In this document: one piece after another, positions 16,638 to 24,623 of the stretch
How the letters are laid out: each line of letters opens with the position of its first letter
How positions within the stretch are numbered: position 1 is the stretch's first letter
NCBI GenBank assembly: GCA_041920215.1
Contig: JAYRSJ010000038.1
Span: 1 to 26,908, forward strand
Origin: JAYRSJ01 sp041920215
GTDB taxonomy: Bacteria; Pseudomonadota; Gammaproteobacteria; Burkholderiales; Burkholderiaceae_C
Length of the DNA: 26,908 nucleotides
Reading direction: 5' to 3'
The notes under the pieces: generated by a model
The model's input: the letters and a program-made list of their open reading frames with translations, nothing else
Databases searched by the model: none
Told to the model about the DNA's origin: nothing
Position numbers and translations under genes: made by a program

Positions 16638-17667
16638 CCTGCCCCTCCAGACCCCGCACCCTGGCGATCGCTTTGGCGGCCGCTGCGGTGCGGGTTTCCA
16701 CATCCAGCTTCTCGAACACATGCTCGAGATGCTTCTGCACGGTGCGCGGGCTGGCACCCAGGATGTCGCCGATGTCCTGGTTGGTCTTGCCCTTGACCAC
16801 CCAGTACAGCACCTCGGCCTCGCGGGCGGTCAGCGCAAAGGCGCGCACCAGCCCATCCATCTGGGCCGCATCGTCGGCCTCGCGCATCACGATCAGCCAC
16901 TGACCCTCGCCCAGCGCGTCGGGGTCGACCGCATGCAGCGTGAACGACAGGCGCTTGGCGCCGCGCGCCACCAGGGCGCTGGGCGGTGCATCGGGCCGGG
17001 CCGGCGGCAGCACGGTCAGCACCGCCGGCTCGGCACCGGCGCGCCGGCGCAGCGCCTCGCGGTGCAGCCACAGCAGCACCTCGGGCGGCAGGCGGCCGCG
17101 CTCGCTATGACCGCCGCTGAAGTACTCGGCCATCAGCTGGCGCGCCAGCGCGGTCTGCCAGACACAGCGGCCGTCCGCCTCATGCACCGCCAGGCTGGCA
17201 TGGCCGAAGGCATCCAGCGCATTGCGCGCCTGGCGCTGCGCGCGGGCGCTGCGCAGATGGGCGGCGATGCGCGCCAGCACCTCGCGCGGCCGTATCGGCT
17301 TGCTCACATGGTCGACGCCACCGGCCGCGAAGGCAGCCTCCACGTGCTCGGTATCGCTGAGCCCGGTCATGAAGATGATGGGGGCCGGCGCGGTCAGCGG
17401 ATCGGCCTTGAGGCGGCGCGCCACCTCGAAGCCGTCCAGGCCCGGCATCAGTGCGTCCAGCACGATCACATCGGGCGGCATCTGGCGGGCGCTCTGCAGC
17501 GCCGCCTCGCCGTCGAAGGCGACCAGCACCGTGTAGCCGGCCTCGTCGAGCGCGTCGTGCAAGAGCGCCAGATTGTCCGGCACATCGTCGACGATCAGCA
17601 CCCGCTCGGCATGGCTGGCGACGCTGAGCCCGGCGGGCAGGGGCGCGGAAGCTTGTTCTTCATCCAT
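16630..17667 (-). CDS. Response regulator with LuxR-type DNA-binding domain
   Basis: 345 residues. A receiver domain (about 22-135) carries the phospho-accepting Asp71 in IVLDALMPGLDG, an acidic pair Asp27/Asp28 in LIVDDVP, and Lys123 in VSKPIRP. A linker of about 130 residues (150-275) follows, with a fold I could not identify (PAS-like is possible: VHEADGRCVW, LSFTLHAVDPD). The C-terminal LuxR/NarL helix-turn-helix runs from about 275 to 340 (LTAREAEVLYWVVKGKTNQDIGDILG, then TVQKHLEHVFEKL). I chose the ATG at 17667 because GGAG lies six bases upstream, even though a start at 17679 is also open. The start overlaps the kinase stop by eight bases, so the pair is co-translated. It should be the kinase's output regulator; likely targets are the divergent urease genes or itself. 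Confidence 0.9.
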   Translation of the reverse strand: MDEEQASAPLPAGLSVASHAERVLIVDDVPDNLALLHDALDEAGYTVLVAFDGEAALQSARQMPPDVIVLDALMPGLDGFEVARRLKADPLTAPAPIIFMTGLSDTEHVEAAFAAGGVDHVSKPIRPREVLARIAAHLRSARAQRQARNALDAFGHASLAVHEADGRCVWQTALARQLMAEYFSGGHSERGRLPPEVLLWLHREALRRRAGAEPAVLTVLPPARPDAPPSALVARGAKRLSFTLHAVDPDALGEGQWLIVMREADDAAQMDGLVRAFALTAREAEVLYWVVKGKTNQDIGDILGASPRTVQKHLEHVFEKLDVETRTAAAAKAIARVRGLEGQGR

Positions 17668-20600
17668 AACGGTCTCCATGGGCCGTCGATTGCAAGGCCC
17701 GTGCCACCTGGGCGCCGAGAGCCTGCAGCTCGAAGGCCTGCGCCAGCCGGCGCAAGCCCTCGACAAAGCCGGCGCAGTCCGGCCGCTCGGCCGCCACCCG
17801 GTCCAGCCAGCGATGGACCGCACGCAGATGGCCCTGCTGCAGCAGGGCCTGCAGCTCACGCAGCTGGGCCGGCGGCGGCAGGGCCAACGGCAGGGCGGGC
17901 AGGGCTGGCACGGCCGGCGTCGGCGGCGGCTCGTGCAGCCGCCACTGCAGCTGCAGGCGTTCGCCGAGCCAGTCCAGCAGCTCGTCCAGGCGCACCGGCT
18001 TGAGCATGAAGTCGCGCGGCGTGATGCCCAGACCGTTCTCCAGGCCGCGGTCGAAGGCATTGGCCGAGATGATGGCCGCCGGCGCGGCGCTGAGCCTCTG
18101 GGCGCGTATCGCCGCCAGCGTCTGCCAGCCGTCCAGGCCCGGCATCGCCAGGTCCAGCAGCAGCGCATCGGGCGCCCAGCCGGCTTCGGCCAGCAAGGCC
18201 AGCGCGGCCTCGCCGCTGGCGGCCAGGCGCAGCTCGAAGCCCAGTGGTGCCAGTAGCTCGCGCAGCAGCTCGCGGTCGGCCTCCTCGTTGTCCACCACCA
18301 GCAGGCGGCGCGGCGGGCCGGCATGGCCGCTGCGGGCCGCCCGGCGCTGGCGCTCGGCCTCGGCACCGGCCACGGCACCGCCCTGCAGGCGCGGCAGGAA
18401 GAGGCGCAGCTCGAAGCAGCTGCCCTGCCCCGGTTGGCTACGCACGCGCAGCTCGCCGCCCATCAGCTCGCTGAGCATCTTGGCGATGGTCAGGCCCAGG
18501 CCGGTGCCGCCGGCCTGGGCCGCCAAGGCCGTGCTGCCGCGCTCGAAGGGCTCGAACACCCGGGCCAGCTCGGCCTCGTCCATGCCCGGCCCGGTGTCGC
18601 TGATCTCGAAGCAGGCCAGCTCGCGGGCGTGGCGGGCCTTGAGCCGGACCCGACCCTGGACGGTGAACTTGATCGCATTGCCCAGCAGATTAATCAGGAT
18701 CTGGCGCACCCGCTTGCCGTCGGCCCGCACCCAATCGGGCAGTTGGGCGTCGAACTCGCAATCCAGGCGCAGGCCCTTGGCCAGGGCCTGGGGCGCCAGC
18801 AGCTGGGCCACATCGTCCAGCCCCTCGCGCAGCGCCCAGGGCCCCGGCTCCAGCTTGAAGCGGCCGGCCTCGATACGGGCCAGATCCAGGCTGCCCTCGA
18901 TCAGCGAGAGCAGGTGCTCGCCGCCACGGCGTATCACGGTCACCGCCTGGCGGCGCTGCGCCGGCAGGCGCTGGTCCTCGGCCAGGATCTGCGCATAGCC
19001 GAGGATGGCATTCAGCGGGGTGCGCAGCTCGTGGCTGATGCTGGTGATGTAGCGGGTCTTGGCCTCGTTGGCGGCCTCGGCCTGGGCCTTGGCCAGCTGC
19101 AGCTGGGCGTCGGTACGGCGGTGCGAGTCGATCTCGGCCAAGAGGGCCTGGCTCTGGCGGCGCGACTCCTCTTGGGCCACCTGGCGGCTCTGGTGGGTCA
19201 GCACCAGCCACCAGGCGATCACGCCCGAGAGCAGCAGCAAGGCCACCAGGGCCTTGGCATACGAGGCCCGCAGATGCGGTGCCAGCAGGGCTGCCTCGGC
19301 GCCCAGGCGCTGCAGCTCATGCTGGTAGAGCAGGCCGAACAGCAGCAGCAGCACCGGCAGCACCAGGGCCATCAGGCCCAGATACTGGATCAGGCCGCGG
19401 TCCAGCCAGGGCCATAGCGGGCGCGGCAGCAGCTTCTGCAGCAGCGTGCGCGCCTGGCGGGCCCGGCGCGCGTCGGGCTTGCAGAGATCATCGCAGCGGG
19501 CATCGAGCGAGCAGCACAGCGAACAGATGGGGCCCTGGTAGGCCGGGCAATGCGCCATGTCCGGCCCCTCGTAGTCGCGCTCGCAGATCACGCAGCGCTG
19601 CAGCGACGCCGACGGGCCGCTGCTCTGGCGCGCGAGGTAGTAGCGCCCCCGGGTCGCCCAGGCGATCAGCGGCGCCACGAGCAGAGCCGTCACCAGCGCG
19701 ATCAGGGCCGAGAAGGCCTGGGCCATGGGCCCGAACAGGCCCAGATGCGCGGCGATCGACAGCAGCGAGGCCGCCGCCATCGCGCCGACGCCCACCGGGT
19801 TGATGTCATAAAGATGCGCGCGCTTGAACTCGATGCCCGGTGGCGACAGGCCCAGCGGCTTGTTGATCACCAGATCGGCCACCACGCTCATGATCCAGGC
19901 GATCGCGATATTGGCGTACAGGCCCAGCACCCGGTCCAAGGCCTGGAACAGCTCCATCTCCATCAGCAGCAGCGCGATCAGCGTGTTGAACACCACCCAC
20001 ACCACCCGGCCCGGGTGGCTGTGGCTCAGGCGCGCGAAGAAATTGCTCCAGGCCAGCGAGCCGGCGTAGGCATTGGTGACATTGATCTTGAGCTGCGAGA
20101 CGATCACCAGCAGCGCGGTGGCCGCCACCGCCCAGCCGGGGCGGCTGAACACCGTCTCGTAGGCCACCAGATACATCTGGTTGGGGTCCACCGCCCGCTC
20201 CACCGGCACCATCAGCTGCAGCGCCAGAAAGGCCAGCAGCGCGCCGCCCAGCATCTTGGCCACGCCGAGCATCACCCAGCCCGGCCCGCCGACAAAGACC
20301 GCCGCCCACCAGCGCCAGCGCCCCGCCGCGCCGCGCGCCGGCTGGGCCGGCATGAAGCGCAGATAGTCGGCCTGCTCGCCCATCTGGGTGATCAGCGCGA
20401 TGCCCACCGTCATCGCCGCGCCGAACAGCGGCAGCTGGAAGCTGCCGCCCTGGCCATCGGCACCGGCATAGTGCTGCAGCTGTGCAGCCAGCTGCGGGTA
20501 CTGCGCGAACACATAGACATAAGGCAGGATCAGCAAGGCCAGCCACAGCGGCTGGCTCCAGACCTGCAGCCGGCCGATCGCGGTGACGCCGTGCATCACC

Positions 20601-21133
20601 AGCGGCAGCACCACCAGCGCGCAGATCAGATAGCCCCAGGCCGGAGGTAGGTCGAAGGCCAGTTCCAGCGCATAGGCCATGATGGCGGCCTCCAGCGCGA
20701 AGAAGATGAAGGTGAAGCTGGCGTAGATCAGGCTGGTCAGCGTGGAGCCTATATAGCCGAAGCCGGCGCCGCGGGTCAGCAGGTCCATGTCCACCCCGTG
20801 ACGGGCCGCATAGACGCTGATCGGCCAGCCGGCCAAGAGGATGATCGCCCCGGTGGCCAGGATGGCCCAGAAGGCATTGGCAAAGCCGTAGGCCACCAGC
20901 AGCGTCGCCCCCACCGCCTCCAGCACCAGGAAGGAGGCCGCACCGAAGGCGGTATTGGCCACCCGCGCGGCCGACCAGCGCCGGAAGCCATGCGGGGTGA
21001 AGCGCAGCGCGTAGTCCTCCAGCGTCTCCTGCGCCACCCAGGCGTTGTAGTCGCGGCGTATCTTGATCACGCGCTGGCGCGGCCCGGCCGGGTCGGGCGC
21101 GGGGCGGGCGGCAGGGTCGGACGGGCTGGCCAT
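17660..21133 (-). CDS. NCS1 permease-histidine kinase-receiver hybrid sensor
   Basis: 1157 residues. Residues 20-500 form a 12-helix NCS1 (purine/cytosine/allantoin-type) permease domain; GFGYIGSTLTSL and LKINVTNAYAGSLAWSNFFARL are family-like motifs. Next is a cluster of eight cysteines (514, 517, 529, 537, 540, 541, 547, 551). Two further helices (581-602, 625-646) and a coiled coil lead to HisKA with His701 (HELRTP). The HATPase has N-box Asn819, G1 DTGPG (846-850) and G2 GGTGLG (875-880). A receiver (943-1060) has Asp994 and Lys1045, followed by a helical C-terminal segment. Permease-kinase fusions such as CbrA, with an SLC5-type domain, sense solute passage or substrate. Here the neighbouring urease suggests purine-derived or urea-type nitrogen as the signal; the ligand is inferred. 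AGAGGG five bases before the ATG sets the start. Divergent from ureA. Confidence 0.9.
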   Translation of the reverse strand: MASPSDPAARPAPDPAGPRQRVIKIRRDYNAWVAQETLEDYALRFTPHGFRRWSAARVANTAFGAASFLVLEAVGATLLVAYGFANAFWAILATGAIILLAGWPISVYAARHGVDMDLLTRGAGFGYIGSTLTSLIYASFTFIFFALEAAIMAYALELAFDLPPAWGYLICALVVLPLVMHGVTAIGRLQVWSQPLWLALLILPYVYVFAQYPQLAAQLQHYAGADGQGGSFQLPLFGAAMTVGIALITQMGEQADYLRFMPAQPARGAAGRWRWWAAVFVGGPGWVMLGVAKMLGGALLAFLALQLMVPVERAVDPNQMYLVAYETVFSRPGWAVAATALLVIVSQLKINVTNAYAGSLAWSNFFARLSHSHPGRVVWVVFNTLIALLLMEMELFQALDRVLGLYANIAIAWIMSVVADLVINKPLGLSPPGIEFKRAHLYDINPVGVGAMAAASLLSIAAHLGLFGPMAQAFSALIALVTALLVAPLIAWATRGRYYLARQSSGPSASLQRCVICERDYEGPDMAHCPAYQGPICSLCCSLDARCDDLCKPDARRARQARTLLQKLLPRPLWPWLDRGLIQYLGLMALVLPVLLLLFGLLYQHELQRLGAEAALLAPHLRASYAKALVALLLLSGVIAWWLVLTHQSRQVAQEESRRQSQALLAEIDSHRRTDAQLQLAKAQAEAANEAKTRYITSISHELRTPLNAILGYAQILAEDQRLPAQRRQAVTVIRRGGEHLLSLIEGSLDLARIEAGRFKLEPGPWALREGLDDVAQLLAPQALAKGLRLDCEFDAQLPDWVRADGKRVRQILINLLGNAIKFTVQGRVRLKARHARELACFEISDTGPGMDEAELARVFEPFERGSTALAAQAGGTGLGLTIAKMLSELMGGELRVRSQPGQGSCFELRLFLPRLQGGAVAGAEAERQRRAARSGHAGPPRRLLVVDNEEADRELLRELLAPLGFELRLAASGEAALALLAEAGWAPDALLLDLAMPGLDGWQTLAAIRAQRLSAAPAAIISANAFDRGLENGLGITPRDFMLKPVRLDELLDWLGERLQLQWRLHEPPPTPAVPALPALPLALPPPAQLRELQALLQQGHLRAVHRWLDRVAAERPDCAGFVEGLRRLAQAFELQALGAQVARALQSTAHGDRYG

Positions 21134-21163
21134 GCAAGCCCTCTATCAAGACCCGTGCCGAGC

Positions 21164-21179
21164 TGGCATGGCTTGTGCT
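21164..21179 (+). promoter_or_regulatory. Candidate sigma-54 (-24/-12) promoter for urease
   Basis: TGGCATGGCTTGTGCT matches the consensus TGGCACG-N4-TTGCW at most positions. The critical GG (21165-21166) and GC (21177-21178) are exactly ten bases apart. Transcription would start near 21190, giving a short leader of about 28 bases that contains GGAG before ureA. Sigma-54 with NtrC is a known way to run urease under nitrogen limitation. No enhancer site is confirmed within the 84-bp gap; it may lie upstream inside the kinase gene. Confidence 0.55.
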
Positions 21180-21217
21180 GACAGCCCGGCCATGACACAG
21201 GAGAAGCGGGACGCGCG

Positions 21218-21520
<303 letters not shown>

Positions 21521-21539
21521 ACCTCCCCCAGGCACCAAG

Positions 21540-21710
21540 ATGAAGAACCTCAGCCCTGTCTTCCTTCTTCTCCTGCTGGCCGGCACGGCCGCTGCGCATG
21601 AGGGCCATGGCATGCCCGGCAGCAGCCACTGGCATGCCAGCGATCTGCTGCTCCCGCTGCTGGTGGCGGCCCTGGCCGGACTCGGCTGGTGGCTGGGCCG
21701 GCGCAAATGA
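21540..21710 (+). CDS. 56-residue His-rich membrane protein in the urease operon
   Basis: The product begins MKNLSPVFLLLLLAGTAAAH, a signal-peptide-like helix. Then comes the loop HEGHGMPGSSHWHASD, with five His. A second helix, LLLPLLVAALAGLGWWLG, ends in RRK. By topology this is a mini-membrane protein with the His loop likely outside the cytoplasm, though cleavage after TAAA is possible. Imidazole-rich loops bind nickel or other metals, and nickel is needed for urease. HupE/UreJ-type nickel permeases are often found in urease operons and start with the same HEGHG-like patch after their signal. This gene may be a stripped relic or a dedicated metal-capture peptide; I cannot decide. AGG lies about eight bases before the ATG. 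It sits 19 bp after ureA and 10 bp before ureB. Confidence 0.75.
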   Translation: MKNLSPVFLLLLLAGTAAAHEGHGMPGSSHWHASDLLLPLLVAALAGLGWWLGRRK

Positions 21711-21720
21711 GGCCCCGGTC

Positions 21721-22032
21721 ATGACACCCGGTGAACTGCTGATCGACGACGAGAGCGCCGTCCATGCACTCAACCCCGGCCGGCGTGTCCTGTGCCTGGT
21801 GGTCGAGAACGCCAGCGACCGGCCCATCCAGGTCGGCTCGCACTACCACTTCGCCGAGACCAATGCCGGCCTGCGCTTCGACCGCGCGGCCGCGCAAGGC
21901 ATGCGGCTGAACATCACCGCCGGCACCGCGGTGCGCTTCGAGCCCGGCCAGCAGCGCACGGTGGAGCTGGTGGACTATGCGGGCCAGCGCCAGGTCTGGG
22001 GCTTCCGCGGCCTGGTGCAGGGAGCGCTGTGA
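21721..22032 (+). CDS. ureB: Urease beta subunit
   Basis: 103 residues, normal for UreB. Family motifs present are MTPGELLIDD at the start, NPGRRVLCLVVENASDRPIQVGSHYHFAETN, and NITAGTAVRFEPGQ, with LVDYAGQRQVWGFRGLVQG near the end. It completes the urease trimer of heterotrimers and contacts the UreC active-site flap side. Start at 21721 is the annotated family N-terminus; in-frame sequence upstream is a shadow of the small membrane gene. Its stop overlaps the ureC start by one base (TGATG), giving coupling and matched stoichiometry. Confidence 0.97.
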   Translation: MTPGELLIDDESAVHALNPGRRVLCLVVENASDRPIQVGSHYHFAETNAGLRFDRAAAQGMRLNITAGTAVRFEPGQQRTVELVDYAGQRQVWGFRGLVQGAL

Positions 22033-23753
22033 TGGCTGGCATAGGCAGGCGCGCTTACGCGGAAATGTTCGGACCGACCGTGGGCGACCGCCTGCGCCTG
22101 GCCGACACCCAGCTGATCATCGAGGTGGAGCAAGACCTGACCCTGCGCGCCGGCGGCTACGGCGAGGAGGTGAAGTTCGGCGGCGGCAAGGTGATACGCG
22201 ACGGCATGGGCCAGTCGCAGCGCCCCAACGGCCCGGGCGCGACCGATGCGGTGGACTGCGTGATCACCAATGCGCTGATCCTCGATCACTGGGGCATCGT
22301 CAAAGCCGATATCGGCCTGCGCGGCCAGCGCATCTGCGCGATCGGCAAGGCCGGCAACCCGGATGTGCAGCCCGGCGTGGACATCGTCATCGGCCCGGGC
22401 ACCGAGGTGATCGCTGCTGAGGGCCTGATCGTCACCGCCGGTGCGATCGACAGCCATATCCATTTCATCTGCCCGCAGCAGGTGGAGGAGGCGCTGATGA
22501 GCGGCGTTACCACCATGCTGGGCGGCGGCACCGGGCCGGCAACCGGCACCTTCGCCACCACCTGCACGCCGGGGCCGGAAAACATCGCACGCATGCTGGA
22601 GGCGGCCGATGGCCTGCCAATGAACATCGGCTTCCTCGGCAAGGGCAATGCCAGCCGGCCCGAGGCGCTGCGCCAGCAGATCGAGGCCGGCGCCATAGGC
22701 CTGAAGCTGCACGAAGACTGGGGCACGACGCCGGCGGCGATCGACTGCTGCCTCGCGGTGGCCGAGGCCACCGACACCCAGGTGGCGATCCACACCGACA
22801 CGCTCAACGAGAGCGGCTTCGTCGAGGACACCATCGCAGCCTTCAAGGGCCGCACCATCCACAGCTTCCATACCGAGGGTGCGGGCGGCGGCCATGCGCC
22901 GGACATCATGAAGGTGGTGGGCGAGGCCAATGTGCTGCCCTCCTCCACCAACCCGACGCGGCCCTACACGATCAACACGCTGGACGAGCATCTGGACATG
23001 CTGATGGTCTGCCACCATCTGGACGCCAGCATCGCCGAGGACCTGGCCTTCGCCGAGAGCCGCATCCGCCGCGAGACCATTGCGGCCGAGGACATCCTGC
23101 ACGATCTGGGCGCGATCAGCATGTTCAGCTCCGACTCGCAGGCCATGGGCCGGGTCGGCGAGATGAGCATCCGCTGCTGGCAGACCGCGCACAAGATGAA
23201 GGTCCAGCGCGGCGCGCTGCCGCAGGACAACGCGCGCAACGACAACTTCCGCGTCAAGCGCTATATGGCCAAGCTGGCGATCAACCCGGCGCTGGCGCAT
23301 GGCGTCGCCCACGAGGTGGGCAGCATCGAAGTTGGCAAATGGGCCGATCTGGTGTTCTGGCGCCCGGCCTTCTTTGGCATCAAGCCCAGCCTGATTCTGA
23401 AGGGTGGCTTCATCGCGGCCGCCGCGATGGGCGACCCCAATGCCAGCATCCCGACGCCGCAGCCGGTGCATTACCGGCCCATGTTCGGCAGCCTGGGCAA
23501 GGCCCTGGCCCAGGGCAGCCTGAGCTTCGTCTCGCACAGCGGCCTGGCCGCCGCCCAGGGCTATGGCCTGGCCAAGACCCTCTCCACGGTGCGCGGCTGC
23601 CGCACGGTGAGGAAGACCGATATGGTGCACAACGGCTGGCTGCCGCAGATGGAAATCGACGCCCAGACCTATGAGGTGCGCGCTGACGGCCAACTCCTGC
23701 GCTGCGAGCCGGCCAGCGAGCTGCCGATGGCCCAGCGCTATTTCCTGTTCTGA
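22032..23753 (+). CDS. ureC: Urease alpha (catalytic) subunit
   Basis: 573 residues, in the usual range. All active-site residues are present. Nickel ligands are His142 and His144 (SHIHF), Lys225 in GLKLHEDWG (carbamylated, bridging both nickels), His254 (AIHTDTLNESG), His280 (SFHTEG) and Asp368 (FSSDSQ). The mobile flap motif MVCHHLD has Cys327 and His328, equivalent to Klebsiella Cys319/His320. The N-terminal YAEMFGPTVGDRLRLADT is typical. The enzyme needs UreD/F/G/E to insert nickel and carbamylate Lys; none is in the window, so they must be elsewhere or missing. Expression is expected to follow ureA from the sigma-54 type promoter. The next gene is convergent, 28 bp away. Confidence 0.98.
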   Translation: MAGIGRRAYAEMFGPTVGDRLRLADTQLIIEVEQDLTLRAGGYGEEVKFGGGKVIRDGMGQSQRPNGPGATDAVDCVITNALILDHWGIVKADIGLRGQRICAIGKAGNPDVQPGVDIVIGPGTEVIAAEGLIVTAGAIDSHIHFICPQQVEEALMSGVTTMLGGGTGPATGTFATTCTPGPENIARMLEAADGLPMNIGFLGKGNASRPEALRQQIEAGAIGLKLHEDWGTTPAAIDCCLAVAEATDTQVAIHTDTLNESGFVEDTIAAFKGRTIHSFHTEGAGGGHAPDIMKVVGEANVLPSSTNPTRPYTINTLDEHLDMLMVCHHLDASIAEDLAFAESRIRRETIAAEDILHDLGAISMFSSDSQAMGRVGEMSIRCWQTAHKMKVQRGALPQDNARNDNFRVKRYMAKLAINPALAHGVAHEVGSIEVGKWADLVFWRPAFFGIKPSLILKGGFIAAAAMGDPNASIPTPQPVHYRPMFGSLGKALAQGSLSFVSHSGLAAAQGYGLAKTLSTVRGCRTVRKTDMVHNGWLPQMEIDAQTYEVRADGQLLRCEPASELPMAQRYFLF

Positions 23754-23781
23754 GCGGCCGCGCGCTGGCGCTGGGTGAGGA

Positions 23782-24306
23782 TCAGCTGGCGCTGGGCCGG
23801 GCTGGCTGAGGCCGGTGCTCGGGAAAGCGGGCGATGCATTCGGGGATGGGCTCCACATCGCGCAGCACCAGCTGCCAGGGCTCGATCTGGCTCATCGACT
23901 CATGCCGGGCCGCGACGTGGTAACGCAGGCAGGGCTTGGCATTCAGCGGCAGCGTCAGTGCGCCCTTGATCCCGCCCAGCAGCGGCTTGTGGCGCGAAAT
24001 CTGCTGAAACTGCGGTGCCGCCTGCACCCGCGCCGTTTCCAGGCGCAGCAGCCGCAGCCCCGGCTCCAGGCGCTCCAGCTGGCTGCCCCCCAGACTCAGC
24101 TGCTCGTCCACCGCAAGTATCCGTATGCCTTCCTCAAGCACATCGGCCTGCATCATGCGCTCACCGGAGATTTCGGCATAGGGCCCCTGCGCCGTGCTGG
24201 CGCAGCCGCACAGGGCGATAGCCAGGAGGATCGATGCCAGTAGCTGAACCTTTCCCCTTCTATCGAAGAGATCCTGCGATGTCCTTGGTTTCGACAGCGT
24301 GACCAC
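23782..24306 (-). CDS. Small putative lipoprotein, unknown family
   Basis: 174 residues with a GTG start at 24306, set by a very good ribosome site (GGGAGGAG, eight bases upstream). After a short polar N-terminus, a helix (LLASILLAIA) ends in lipobox LCGC, with lipidated Cys35. The mature part has no recognised fold; notable stretches are KPLLGGIKGALTLPLNAKPCLRYHV and a final WQLVLRDVEPIPECIARF that is likely to be conserved. A Cys pair (KPCLRYH and PECIARF) could form a disulfide. It ends 28 bp from the convergent ureC. I do not recognise a function and see no link to urease other than position. Confidence 0.7.
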   Translation of the reverse strand: MVTLSKPRTSQDLFDRRGKVQLLASILLAIALCGCASTAQGPYAEISGERMMQADVLEEGIRILAVDEQLSLGGSQLERLEPGLRLLRLETARVQAAPQFQQISRHKPLLGGIKGALTLPLNAKPCLRYHVAARHESMSQIEPWQLVLRDVEPIPECIARFPEHRPQPARPSAS

Positions 24307-24552
24307 TTAAGCCGCTCCTCCCTGCACATTCATCTTGTTAGCTTTGCGCATTCACACCCCCTCGGTAAATTTAAATTTTGTATAGCCCCTGGCTTCATAC
24401 GCGTCCAGGGCATGGTCTTGTGCGCGCATTGTGCGCAAGCGGCAGGCGTGGCTTCCGACCGGCAGACGGGGCCTGCGGGTATGCGAGGCTGCAAGGTCTC
24501 ACAGGGTGATGCGCCATCGCCACGGCAAGGCAGCCACGGCGCGCCGCAAAGC
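24307..24552. other. Intergenic gap with an AT-rich patch
   Basis: About 246 bp without a convincing gene, between the lipoprotein start and the protease terminator. It holds an unusually AT-rich patch for this genome (GTAAATTTAAATTTTGTATAG, given here in two parts: GTAAATTTAAA and TTTTGTATAG, near 24365-24385). This probably marks the promoter of the lipoprotein gene. A short inverted repeat, TGCGC (24421-24425) and GCGCA (24433-24437), could be an operator. A 74-residue frame on the minus strand has no supporting signals. Confidence 0.4.
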
Positions 24553-24578
24553 AAAAAAAGCCCGCCATGCTGGCGGGC
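24553..24578 (-). terminator. Rho-independent terminator of protease 2
   Basis: Read on the minus strand: stem GCCCGCCA, loop GCA, stem TGGCGGGC, then seven T (24559-24553). This is a classical intrinsic terminator, 45 bp after the protease stop at 24624. It is the best terminator in the window. Confidence 0.9.
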
Positions 24579-24623
24579 CTTGCGGGTCGGGCCGCGCAGC
24601 GGCCCGGGATGGCAGTTTGAGGC

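Noticed and set aside
15471..16757. 428-codon minus-strand frame opposite protease 1
   Set aside because: Antisense shadow; the plus strand has a signal peptide, triad and PEP-CTERM.
16630..18378. A 582-residue version of the response regulator that extends far upstream
   Set aside because: The extra 237 codons lie inside the kinase gene in another frame, have low-complexity Cys/Trp/Arg-rich composition, and a proper ribosome site exists at 17667.
18323..20650. Long plus-strand frames opposite the sensor kinase
   Set aside because: Gln/His/Leu-rich antisense shadows of the kinase and permease.
23764..23796. Direct repeat GCTGGCGCTGGG, two copies 21 bases apart
   Set aside because: Simple GC-rich sequence at the 3' end of ureC and the lipoprotein gene; likely chance.
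21975..23858. 627-codon minus-strand frame opposite ureC
   Set aside because: Antisense shadow of a well conserved gene; composition without recognisable motifs.
24330..24554. 74-codon minus-strand frame in the gap right of the lipoprotein gene
   Set aside because: No ribosome site, signal or family; it runs through a terminator T-run and an AT-rich promoter-like patch.
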